This document shows, one piece after another, positions 45,861 through 57,032 of a stretch of DNA of 64,000 nucleotides. Origin of the DNA: Adiantum capillus-veneris. Its lineage: Eukaryota > Streptophyta > Polypodiopsida > Polypodiales > Pteridaceae. Position numbers and translations under genes: made by a program. Position 1 is the stretch's first letter; each line of letters starts with the position of its first letter. The stretch covers positions 114,021,477 through 114,085,476 of the forward strand of contig CM043949.1 in assembly GCA_014529385.2 (NCBI GenBank). Reading direction: 5' to 3'. Under the pieces are notes generated by a model. That model searched no databases, was not told where the DNA came from, and saw nothing but the letters and a program-made list of their open reading frames with translations.

Positions 45861-47660
45861 TGCGAATCTTGATGTAAGTGCATCTAACTCGTCACTTTTA
45901 ATGCAATCGGATGATTTTACATTACCATTAGAAGCACCACTAAAAGCATTGCAAGTTCAAAATCAGCATAAAGATGCACAGACACTTGAAAAGCTTAAAA
46001 TTGATTCTTTGAACAACAAATTCTTGCATGAGTTTAGTCAAGGTGTTGAGATGTCACCAAAGGTTGAAAAGACGGTTAGGTTTGCAAATGATTTTGCATC
46101 CACTACCACAAGTGTGCAATCATTCACGAGTCTAAGGGACACATCAAACAGAACGATGCTAGCTTTGTATGGCACACATAATTCATATGCACACTGTACA
46201 CCAAAAAGACAATTGTACAAAAAGGATCAACATGTGTTTGAACGGCCCACATACCAGCTCATAGAAGTGCTCCAGTGATAGATCAGAAAGGATGGTTCAT
46301 TTGAGAGGAAAAAATCTATTATAGCCCATCCTCTCTAGAGCTGAAGGATATTACCCAGGTGAACCCAGAAATTTGTTCAGAGCCAAAATCTCTTCTATCA
46401 AAAATCAAACTTTGATGTTGTGACCAAACAAGCATATACTTGACCAAAAGAGTTATAGATATAGACAAGAGTTTAACATCTATGATGCCTTGGGACGTGA
46501 GACCACAGAAGCTCATATCATAGGAGACACATGAGATAGACAATATCAGGGCAAAGATAATGCTATCTGTAGCTGGACTTGGGGAATAATTTGCCATGTT
46601 CCAAGGAGATACATAGGATACTATGTGGAAGGTTTGAAGATGCCAAATGTCAACACTGCTACCCAAAGTGTACCTTCATAGTCCCAAAAGGTGAGACTGA
46701 ACCAAAGCCAAACAATTTTGAACTCATACAATGAAGTAGGTTATAGTGATCACCCTAGGAAGGGGGGAGATGTAAATCCATCAAGCTCAGCTCTTTTACC
46801 GGGAAATGATACACTAGTTAGAAGCCCTAGAGCTTCTAGCCAATAGACCTCTTCAAAGCAAAAACCATTGAAAGATCATATGGTTGTTAGAAGTTTCCAA
46901 TTGACCCGGATTCCATCAGAATCTGCAGACAAATGCTTATATGAAGATTAGCAGGGACAAAAGTTTCAGCTGATTCCACAAGTTAAAGTCAAAAACCAAC
47001 AAATCCCATAGTGTTCAAATAGTTACATGTCATCAAGCTCACATATGCATATCAAGATGCACGTGGTAGTGAATATCAGCAAGGTCATGACCTTGTACGA
47101 CCCCCTATGGATGGTAAGACTGAAGTCAAAGACTATCTGCAGATGATGCAAAGCCTCAAGCTACCAGAACAAGTAACATATAAGTCAAAGTCAATGGGAG
47201 CTAAAGTACAGAAGGCTACACAAAGGTCACCACCAAAATCTCCTCCGAAGAGACAGAAAGTACAATGGATCTATTAAGATTCGAGGTTACTCAAATGTAG
47301 ATGGATAATGCTCATCAATTGCAAACAAAAAGTGCAATATCACAGTCATACAAGTCAACATTGATTGAAGCAGGTGGTCAAAGAAAAGAAAATGCAGAAA
47401 AATCTCAACCCAAGGACACTGCCACAACATAATCAATCAATACAAAAAGAAATCCTGAGAAGGTCAAGTGCAAATTTTGTTGGTGACAACAAAGAAAGGC
47501 TGTCAAGAGAAGTAAAGCTATATTTTTAGTTAGACAAGAACCTCATGTCTTTTCGCACTTGGAAAAGATGTGGCCAACCACAGCTAGAAGATGCTCTTGA
47601 ATTTGTGTGCATATCAGGAGAAAAATGAGCAGAATGATGGGGAATCATCTCCACCACCAT
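45861..47660 (+). pseudogene. Element A middle region, decayed
   Basis: A frame at 45901-46278 (125 codons, unrecognised) and the counterparts of B's 40241-41440, full of stops (for example 46530, 46680, 46950). Homologous to B in the same order. Confidence 0.5.
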
Positions 47661-47697
47661 TGAATTAAGTTCACAGATCATCATAGCTCAATTCCAC

Positions 47698-49437
47698 GTG
47701 ATCACAACAAAAGATATGCCAGACAACATTATAATGGGAATGCCAATGGCTCAGAAGACGTTAGAAATGCAAAATGCAAACATGACAGAGTCATCACAGA
47801 CATCAAAGAATGAAGACCAACACTGGTCACCCTCGGATGACAGCACAAAGTCCTCAAGCACAGTTCAAATGGAGACTGATTCCAAAGCAAAGCTTATTGA
47901 AGATGATTCATCTCCATCAAGCAGAACTTCAAAAGAGCTTAAAGTAAATCAGGCAATATCAAGTGCAAATCAAACAGACCAAAGAGCAACCACGGAAGCT
48001 ATTGAGCAAAAAATGCCACCAAAGCCAGAAGTTAAGAAGAACAAGGTTGCAGACAACCAAGAAAATATAGGAAGTCCAAAGATCAATCAGACACTGCCAG
48101 TCAAATCAGTTGATGCAAGTCAGAGTGGGACGCAAAGTCTCAAGTTACCCTCCATAGAGACATAATAAAATCAAGATGATACCATGGAAAAATTAGGACA
48201 GAAATCTTCAATGGAACCTCCAATGAGAATAGCTATAGTTCTCAGCAGTACAAAAGGAGCAAGTGTTAGATGCAATGCTCTAGTGGATAAAGAAGCAAAG
48301 TGCAATATGGTTGCAGATCACATCTATAACATTCTCGAGATCACTCTAAACAAGCCAGGTAATAGGGAAATAATGGGCAAGGCTACAAGTCAAGAGGAAA
48401 TGGCTACTACCCTTAGCATCCAAAATCATGAAGAACAGGTAAAGTTTCAGGTGAAGCCTTCAAAGGAAATGCTTGCAGATGTCATCCTTGGAAATCAATG
48501 GTTAGACCAACACAAGGTAGCCAACAACATTTACAAGTACCTAAATGCTAGATTCAGAGTTGTAGAAGTCACAAGAATCAAAGAAAAATATTGCAGACAA
48601 AGGTAAAGCTAAAGTGGGACTTCCACCAATTAGCACGAACGGTGTGACAACATATACCACTACATCAAAGAACCTTCATGGATCAGTTTCTTCAAGTAAG
48701 TCAGGCTTTCAAAACTTCAAGTCAATTGCTAAACCAACTAAAACCTTTAAGGAGACACCCATAAAAGCAAAGGTATATCAATCCAAATACTCAAGAAAGA
48801 AAAGGAAATTCAAGCAAGTGTTGGTTCCAAGCAGTTTAGTCAAAGTCAATGATCCTGTTTGGATTAAAGACATAAATCAACATAGAAAGACAAACACTTG
48901 GGATGGATAGCTTCACAATGGAGTTTAAAGGAACAGGAGTACTATGGAGGTAATAGATAGATATGGGTGCCGAAACCAAAGGTTAGGGCATATGAAGTAA
49001 CTTCAAGTCTCTCCCAAGAAAGAAAGCCCACAAGGTATCAACCTTGACAATATTCTAGGATACCTAAGAAGCAAGTATATAACAAAACAACATTGAAAGA
49101 TGCTAAAGTCAACCACAACTCTCAAGATGATAAAGAACAAATACGGATCTCAAAGATTGTTCCTCTTGGACAAGGATTCTACACAAGTTATACAAAGATT
49201 TGGCTACCAGTCAACCATAAGCCAGCTGTAACTACACCAGACCTGCAGGAAGATCTCAAGAACTCAACAAGACCTAAAACCAAGCAAAGTCAACAATGGA
49301 GAAACAAAGGTCATCACGAGATTTGGATTCCTAAGTCTTCCAATGCTCCTACTCAAAAACCAAATGCCAACAATGAACAGAGGCCTACAACAACATCAAA
49401 GACTCCTATCAGCAGGCCTAATTGGAGAATCAAATAG
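47698..49437 (+). pseudogene. Element A protease-like domains and IWxP region
   Basis: Frame 47698-48165 carries DNIIMGMPMAQK, the end of protease-like domain 1. Frame 48184-48606 is a continuous protease-like domain 2 with CNALVDKEA and ADVILGNQWLDQHK. Frames 48614-48910 and 49093-49437 carry the IWxP repeats. Split by a few stops. It supplies the independent copy that shows the DKEA triplet is shared. Confidence 0.6.
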
Positions 49438-50586
49438 ATAATGGAGTCTTCAAAGTCAAAGAAGGACAACCCAATCCACGAGAATGAAGATTCCAAGATG
49501 ATAAAACAAGTATGGCAAAAGAAACATTCAATGCCAACTTGGTCCTTCACTAATCCTCTTTTTGAGGATTCAAGATTATTTTTACCTGAAGAAATATTTG
49601 TAGTAAGCAGAAGATTGTAAAAATTCAAGTCGCCAGGGTGCAGAAAACACTCTTTGGCATACTCATAGTCGGGCTGTTGATCCATAAAATGAGCAAAGCA
49701 TTAGTCCCCAAGCTTCAAGTCATATTAAACTTTGTGCTAAGAGTCGTAGTTATTTGGCTTACACGCTCAAGCTGGAAGAGTTGAACATATCTAAAGCCAT
49801 GTTTCTCATGCTGGATGAGATGATCATAAGAGTCGAAGTCTATTAACTTATAATTGGTCGAGTGTCGTAGAGTCCAACACTCACGCACGGTGCACAGTAA
49901 GCGGAGAGCATATATCCTCATCAACGAAAACCATTATTAAAGGGGTGCCAGCTCGCAAAGCCATGTCATATGCTTTGATAGCTACAACATCTTTTTGAAT
50001 AACCCCTTAAAATCTTTCTTGCATAGCATATTGTTTTTCGTGCATTTTTGTGTATACATAAAGAGGATGTCCCATCATTGGACATATGCATTATGACACT
50101 CTTTTTTTGCTTCCACCTATGCACCTTGAGTGGACTACAATATGCAAAACAAATGTTCCATCATGTTTGCTGCCTTTTAATTCCATATCTATCAGCAAAT
50201 AATCCCTTGAGTACTTTATTAATATTTTCATGCTAATAAGTACTCCAATAATGCGCATATCCCAAAGCCACTTTTTTCCCACAGGGTTTTTTCCCTTCGG
50301 TCATCTAGGTGTTAGACCCTAATATAGATCCTCATCATTCTACTTCCCTTGTACATACTTTTCATAAATAAACAAAAGCCTCCTAGTTATGCTATTACAA
50401 CGGACAAATGCAACATCATCTCTCACATCAGACATATTCGGACCAATGAAGATGCTGCAACAAGTCGAACCTCATCAACAAATCCAACAACAAATGAAGA
50501 CAATCATCCCATCACTAACCAATCAAAACCTTCCCTTGCCTCCACGGACACTTTTCGACAGTGCCCAAGGACGGGCACTAAAATCG

Positions 50587-51519
50587 AAAGGGAGGAATGT
50601 TAACTGAGTCAACGTCAGTTATACAGAAGCTGCTAAAGATCGAAGAAGTACGGATGTACATTGAAGATCAACATGAAAAAGCGGTAAAGATTGGAGCTAC
50701 ACATTTTCCACGTTTTCCCAAAATGGTCACGTATTGTAAATTCCCAAATTATTTCAAGCCATTGTAATATTTTAATGTGTTATGGGTTCAATGGGATTTC
50801 CAAGAAGTAAAGAACAGGTCAGTTACTGTGCCTAGGTAGCATATTTAGTAAGTGGTGGAGCCCTAAAGGCCTTCGACGCTCGGACATTGTATATTTTTAA
50901 CGTAGGTATATAAGGCAGTGCGTAAAAGCAATTAGGGTTCTCAAGCTGCTTTGTTGAGAGCACTCTTTGGTGAGATCTCTTGAGGTGTGTGGCTATGGAG
51001 TCCTTGAGCTTCTCCTTGCTCATGAGACTTGATTAACACTAATCAATGATTCATTCTCTCTCACTATGCCTCTCTCATGCTTTTTATGATTGCCTATGAT
51101 GCTTAGATTAGCTAGATCTACACTAATTAGTGGTTAATATCTCTCTAATCTTGTGTGATTGCCCTCTTTTGCTTGTGTGTGCATGTAGGTTTGATTGGAG
51201 TGTGGTGGTCACTAGATCTATGTGTGTGCGCTTGCGATTAGTGTGTTGCAAGATAGGATTACTGTTGTGTGCGTCTTGCAATCATAGTGTGTGCGATTGG
51301 GCTAATTGGAGGTGAAGAGAAGTGGATATGGAGATTTCTCTTCATTGTGGCTTAGCTCCTCCATAGGTCGAGAAGCTCACCTCGTAGAGTTAACCATTTG
51401 TGTTGCCCCGATTAGCTCACTAACCGTGTGAGTGTTTCCATGCCCTAGCCAGGTAGCTCATCCCTCCATATTGATAATTTTGTTGGTCATTGGAGCTATT
51501 GCAACGATAAGACCCCCAA
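50587..51519 (+). repeat. Purine tract and 3' LTR of element A
   Basis: AAAGGGAGGAA at 50587-50597, then TGTTAACTGAGTC from 50598. TATA TATATAAGG at 50907-50915. The end reads CCCCCAAA rather than CCAACA, so the last bases are altered. Confidence 0.85.
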
Positions 51520-52300
51520 ATGATGGGATAGGATGTGCAAGGCCTTAGCACCACAGGTACCCCCACCTGACATGATGAACAAGGATAGGTTCTTGGCTGG
51601 TCTTTGGGAGAATATACGTTGGAGAGTGGAGATAAAGAATCCTAGGACATATGAAGATGAACTAGAGGTAGCAAGGAATAAAGAGTGGAAGCTGAGAAGA
51701 CTGAGTCAGCTAGGAGTAGAGTCTATGCCCAGGAGGTCTGAATTTCAGCCTATGGATTCTCTGCAAGGTTGCATGCAGGGGTTCATCATGAACCAGTGGT
51801 TTCTATTACACCTCAGGTTATGCCATCAGTGGTCAGTACAACAGTGCAAGATGATGGGCTAAGGCAAGACATGAGGAAATTGATAGATTAAATGAAGAAT
51901 CACAGCCTAAACATGCTAGGCAGCGTGGGAAATAATCGAGGTTGAGGAAGGTTTGCAAATCAACCAGGAGGTGAAGAAAAGCGTGGGAATGGTGTTGGAC
52001 AAAGCAATGGTAGTTTATGGAGGCAGAGGCCCACGTGTTATAATTGTGGAGAGTTGGGCCACATCAGCCCACAATGTGATAAGCCACCAAGGATGGGGAA
52101 GACATGTATCCATTTCCAAGACAGGTGCTAACCAGGTCAAAGGATTATGGCATTGAAATTAAGGGAGAAGAAGGAATCAGTGGATTAACCCAAGAGGAAA
52201 GGGAAAGACAAAAGTGATAAGTGTGGTTACCTTGGAGAAGGCAGCAAAGCTAGAGGAAAGCTCCAAAGTTTACAATCCCAGTACAGAGAAAGTTCTATAT
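51520..52300 (+). pseudogene. Gag remnant with CCHC zinc knuckle
   Basis: DRFLAGLWENIRWRVEI at 51580 belongs to a retrotransposon gag. In another frame at about 52030 lies CYNCGELGHISPQC, a perfect CCHC knuckle. Frameshifts separate the two. A different family from T1, A and B; no pol follows. It adjoins A's 3' LTR and could be A's pre-insertion target. Confidence 0.7.
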
Positions 52301-53346
52301 TACAGCAGAAGAGTTCAATGATGTTCATGGACTCTCCCTGGCTGGTGCCAACCCCAAACTAGTGAGGTGGGATCAGATCAGTGATGTGGAGTGGTTCACT
52401 GTTTTCAGAGAGTCAAAGAATCGTAGTCACTATTTCATTAAATGCAGTTGTTTGCGTACTGATATGTTTGACCAGGTGATGCAACTGCATTACAAGGTGT
52501 ACCAAAAGCCCCCAACAAACATGGAGATCAACTCTGCATTTGCCAAGGGGTTTATAAAAGAATTCAGCCCGACGGCAATTGCAAGTAGCTCAGCCATGCA
52601 ATTCAATTGGGCTGAATTCGATGTCCAGCATTTGCAGGACCTCCGAGAGAAAGGGTACTACGAGGCCCATGTCAAAAAGTGGAGGATGCCAAGGAGACAC
52701 CCATCTCTCGCCACAACACTCACCAGCAGGCTGAAAGCCTATCATTTTTTGGCGTTGAGAATTTGCAGCACATAAAGGCTGGCATTGAAATTCTCAACAA
52801 ACAACTGCAAGATGCTAAAGAACATCTTCTAACTACAAAATCAGAGTTTGAAGCTGCGAGGGTTGTCTAAGCAAGCAATGCTAGGGTCAACCCAATTGTG
52901 CTTGCTATGAGACAAAAGCTTCACGACGTTGAAAATGAATTACAGAGGTTACTACAGAGCGACAGCGTGGATGCAAAGAGGGAATATAGTGTAAAGTAAA
53001 AATAGAGACATTTAAAGAGACATTGGAAGGTTTGGAATTTCCTGATAGTGAGGACACTCTTGCTCTGCTGACTCAACTTGTCAGCGCGTGTAAGTGCATG
53101 ACTTTTATGCTTCCACAATATGATTGGAATATGTGCACAACAAACCTATGTACTTACCATGCTCCTCTTTTTTTTGGTGTGTAGATTAATGTGGAGGTTA
53201 TGGACGCAAAAGTGAATGCATGTGAAGGTCAACTGCAGCTCCTAATGCACATGAGCAAGATGCTGCAAGGCTCCTCCATTCCCACTGCCCTGTGTAATAT
53301 GGCTATGGGCACTTTTACAAAAAGTATATAAGGGGTATGCGATTGG

Positions 53347-53566
53347 ACGATGGTCAACGCGTGCAGTGGCTGCAATTTGCCACTTGAAGTAAAGGGAACC
53401 AATGCCACGGTCAAGATGCCTTGTGGGCATAGCTACCACTTTCTCTGCTTTGCAACTGCATGCTCCTTGTCGACAAAATGTAGAGCTGAGACCTGCCAGC
53501 AAAGGATACCACAAGAATGGTGTTGGAAACCCACAGGGCAAAGACATCCAATCACACCAACATCTG
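53347..53566 (+). pseudogene. RING-type zinc finger exon
   Basis: C-x2-C, then C-x-H-x2-H-x2-C, then C-x4-C within about 48 residues. The spacing is RING-like rather than a PHD or CCHC finger. RING fingers commonly serve as ubiquitin ligases (family knowledge); the substrate is unknown. An in-frame TAA lies 6 codons upstream of the Met at 53350, within the same exon. Confidence 0.5.
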
Positions 53567-53582
53567 GTAAGATTGTACAGGG

Positions 53583-55190
53583 TGTGCTTATTAGCATACC
53601 CAGTGTGTTAATTAGAATATTGAGTGTGTTAATTGGATATGCTAATTAGCATACTGAATATGCTAATTAGCATACTAGGTATGCTAATTAGCATACCCAA
53701 TGAGAATATTGAGTGTGTTAACTGGATATGCTAATTAGCATATCTTGTATACTAATTAGCATACCTTTCTGAATGTACAAATTAGAGTGAGTTTGGCATA
53801 TTAGCATATCTAGTAAGTTAACTACCATATCCAAATGCTAACTAGCAAACTGTATATGCTGATTAGCATACTGGGTATGCTAATTAGCGTACTGGGTATG
53901 CTGATTAGCATGCTGGATATGCTTATTAGCATATTGGATATGCTAATTAGCATACTAGGTATGCTAATTAGCATACTAGGTATGCTAATTAGCATACTGG
54001 GAATGCTAATTAGTATACTGGGTATGTTGATTCACGTACTGAGTATGCTGATTAGCATACTAGATATGCTTATTAGCATATTGGATATGCTAATTAGCAT
54101 ACTGGGTATGCTAATGAGCATAATGGGTATGCTAATTAGCTTATCCGATATGCTAATTAGCATACCCGATATGCTATTTAGCATTCCCAGTATGCTATTT
54201 AGCATATCCAGTATGCTAATTAGCATATCCAATATGCTAATAAGCATAGCCATTATGCTAATTAGCATACTGGGTGCTAGTAAGCATATTGAGTGTGTTA
54301 ATTACCTCACTGGTTATGCTAATAAGCATCTTGGATGTGCTAATAAGCATACATGATACACTAATAAGCTTTTACAGTGAGTAAAAAGTATGCTAATAAG
54401 CATACCAAATATGCTAGTTAGCATACAGGGACTGACAACAGCTAGCATACAAGGACTGCCTCTTAGCGTACAGGGTGTGGTAATTAGCATACTCAGTGTG
54501 TTGATAAGAATACTGAGTGTGTTGATTGAATATGCTAATTAGCTTATCTTGTATGCCAATAAGCATATCCTGTGTTCAGTGTACAGACTAGAGTAAGTTT
54601 GGCATAATAGCATATCTAGTAAGTTAACTACTATATCCAGATGCTAACTAGCATATTGGATATGCTAATTAGCATACTGGGTGTGCTAATAAGCATACTA
54701 TAACTATGTTAATTAGCTCACTGGTTATGCTTAAAAGCATCCTGGATGTGCTAATGAGCATACTTGATATGCTAATAAGCTAGTAAAGTGAGTAAAAGGT
54801 ATGCTAATAAGCATACCAAATATGCTAGTTAGCATACAGGGATTGCTAGTAGCTAACATACAAGGACTGTCTTTTAGCGTACAGGGTGTGCTTATTAGCA
54901 TACCCACAGTGTTAATTAGAATATTGAGTGTGTTGACTGAATATGCTAATTAGCATATCTTGTATGAAAATTAGCATACTTGTGCTCAATGTACAGAGTA
55001 GAGTAATTTTGTCATAATGGCAAATCTAGTAAGTAAGCTACCATCTCCAGATGCAAACTAGCATATTGGATATGCTAGTTAGCATACTCAGCAATTCGAA
55101 TTAGCATACTGGGCTTGTCAGCATAATGGATTCCAATGTATGCCAGGCCGCACACATAGTCACAACATATCAAACATTTTCTAGCATACA
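53583..55190 (+). repeat. Left array of 21-bp palindromic repeat
   Basis: The core GTATGCTAATTAGCATAC is a perfect 18-bp palindrome, for example at 53959-53976 and 53980-53997, with 3-bp spacers giving a 21-bp period. It is dense from about 53640 to 54420, then sparser and degenerate to 55190. The array lies entirely inside a predicted intron (53567-55232). Because 21 is a multiple of 3, it yields spurious MLISILG-repeat ORFs on both strands. Confidence 0.92.
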
Positions 55191-56016
55191 TGACATGCTT
55201 ATATGAGTCTTAATCCACGTTTTTTGTTGAAGGCCTGGGGCAGTCCCTCTGTGATGTGGGCAGTGTGCATGACACGAAGGGCAAGGGAAAGGCTGTAATG
55301 GAGGACCTTTCGATCGAGGAGAGTGATGAGCTGGATACAGGTGAGAACCCTTCGACGGAGAAGGGTGTTGAGCTGGATGTAAGGAGTGAAGGGGTGGATG
55401 AGGGCTCCTAGCAGATTCCAAATGAAAGCATGAAAACAATGGAGGAAGGCGGTGATGTGAGTAGAAACTCAGAAGATGAAAAAGAAGATGATTTTTTTGT
55501 GATGGCTCCTCGTGTGCCAGCGATTCCTGTTGCAACTAACAAAGCAGAAGCTTCTCAACAGACAGTGGCTAGTGGCTCAGGGGAAACTTTGAAGAATGAC
55601 AACATAGAAGATGAGCAAGAAGTTGGTGACAACAGCCCTCTCGAGGGTTTTTTGTGTAAAGCTCAGCTGAAAAGAAAATTTGGCCTTGAAGAAGTTCCCG
55701 AAGACATTGCAAGCACAACCTGTGGTTCGGACAAGGCTGAAAGCTCCAAATGTGAAAAGAAAATCCACCCTCTCAAGAGCTTGCAAAAAATTGTGTTAAG
55801 ACTTATTGCTCCCTACCCGGTTGTGCCCTTCACTGTATATGCTAGACCATTTTGAAACCCAAATGCGTATTGTAACTGACATGCATTTTGTTCTCCAATG
55901 AAAATGTATTTTTGTGCAATATAAATCTGAGCAGCAGTTCATTGTAATAGTTCATTATAATTTTTGTGGTTTTTTTTTTAAAAACTTGTTCATTTCTTAT
56001 CGCGGTTTCCCTGCAG

Positions 56017-57020
56017 AGGAAGAGACACAGGCATTAATCGTCATGCCTGATGCAACTGTAGCCATGCAATGGCAGAAATTACGGAGATGGCGAGTCCACA
56101 AAGCCAGACAGTTAAGGAGACAGAAAATGGAGATTGAAAAACGCCTTGAACGATATTCACAGCTTGCCTGTAGTATTATTGAGCGCCTAAATTATGTGCA
56201 CCCAAGTGGGCCGGTTATTTTTGCTGAATGATATCCTCTACCAGACCCAATATGGGTGCCTAAGCGTTTATGTGATGAAAAAAGGGCTCTGGTGCTGGAC
56301 CTGAACGGTCTTTTGGTGGCAGTGGTAGAGCCTTGCTTTGGTGAAAATCCCCTGGGATATGCAGATGAAATGTTGAAATACGATGTACTTGATAAGCAGG
56401 TCTTCTGTCGTAAGGACAACCATTTTTTTTTGGACTCGTGCCTACAGTTCTTTAATGTGTTTATATGGAGCACAAGCCTCCATAGTAAAGTCATGAGTAT
56501 TTTCCGTACTATTTTTAAAGAGCAGGTGCCAAACATTACTGGGTTTTTTGCTCAAGTGCACTATACAAAGCAATCTTGGAAGATCCAGAGAAAACCTGTG
56601 TTTATGAAAGACTTATCCTTGTTCTAGAAACACACTCCGGGGTACAACGCCCAAAATACACTTATAATCGATAATAGCTTCTACAAAGTGTTTCAGAACC
56701 CACCACAAACCTGGCTTGTTACTCCCAGTCTAGAGCACCAGAGTGCTGAGCAGAGGAAAAAGTTCCTTATAGAAACTTTGAAGTCCTGGCTTTTTCTTTG
56801 GCTGCAAATGGATGGTCGGGAAGCATATGTTGTTGATAATGTGTTTGAGACAGGCTCAGATGAGTTTTCTGATGCAGTCGTCATACGTTTGCTTGACATG
56901 CAAAAGATGGATTTAGAGGCTAAAAGATTGGAAGAAATTCATTGCAAACAGCGAGAAGCTGACCTAGAAGTAGAAAGAGAGAAAGAAAAGCTAGAGAGGA
57001 AAAGAAGAGAAAGGGAGTAG
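56017..57020 (+). pseudogene. FCP1/NLI-interacting-factor-like phosphatase exon
   Basis: After the TTTCCCTGCAG acceptor an open reading runs to 57018, with a TGA at 56229 and a TAG at 56625 as the only breaks. Before the first break is a basic helical stretch (KARQLRRQKMEIEKRLERY). After it, LVLDLNGLLV starts the haloacid-dehalogenase-type fold, with hallmarks FNVFIWSTS and NTLIIDNS in the expected order. Plant members of this family often have DxN rather than DxD at this site (recollection); catalysis is uncertain. A Glu/Lys/Arg-rich coiled coil ends it. Confidence 0.6.
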
Positions 57021-57032
57021 CATAGTGCCAAC

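Larger units (their letters stand above)
33490..51519 (+). mobile_element. Element A: RT-less LTR retrotransposon, split by element B
   Basis: 5' LTR to 34318, primer-binding TGGCACCACTGCCGGGGA at 34321, internal region 34319-36873 plus 45318-50597, 3' LTR 50598-51519. Removing B rejoins the gag-like frame at AKIL/LIRVK. No reverse transcriptase, RNase H or integrase motif is visible in about 7.8 kb of internal sequence, so it needs another element for mobilisation. The PBS/leader motif is that of Athila/Tat-type plant elements. Older than B: more stops and very different 5' and 3' LTRs. Confidence 0.75.
52362..57020 (+). pseudogene. Coiled-coil/RING/FCP1-like gene of a transposon module
   Basis: Exons in order: an unrecognised N-terminal part (52362 onward); a coiled-coil stretch (HIKAGIEILNKQLQDAKEHL, about 52770-52870); a piece to 53089 with a GTAAG donor; a RING exon to 53566 (CSGCNLPL, CGHSYHFLC, TKCRAETC); an acidic exon from 55233; and, after TTTCCCTGCAG at 56016, an FCP1-like phosphatase exon. 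The 53566/55233 splice keeps phase across 1.67 kb. The phosphatase part has LVLDLNGLLV (second Asp of DxD is Asn), FNVFIWSTS and NTLIIDNS, then a charged coiled coil (about 56900-57015). In-frame stops at 53329, 55409, 56229, 56625 and 57018, plus a frameshift near 53000, mark decay. Converges on the transposase-like gene. Confidence 0.55.

Noticed and set aside
53835-54356. 173-residue ORF of MLISILG-type repeats, and a matching ORF on the other strand
   Set aside because: Produced by the 21-bp (7-codon) palindromic repeat, which opens frames on both strands. Located in a predicted intron.
53583-55190. Possible CRISPR array
   Set aside because: No unique spacers: 3-bp spacers, palindromic units, eukaryotic context.
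55233-57020. In-frame stops explained by U-to-C RNA editing, as in fern or hornwort organelles
   Set aside because: The DNA is nuclear transposon sequence with GT-AG introns; organellar editing does not apply, and deamination decay explains the stops.
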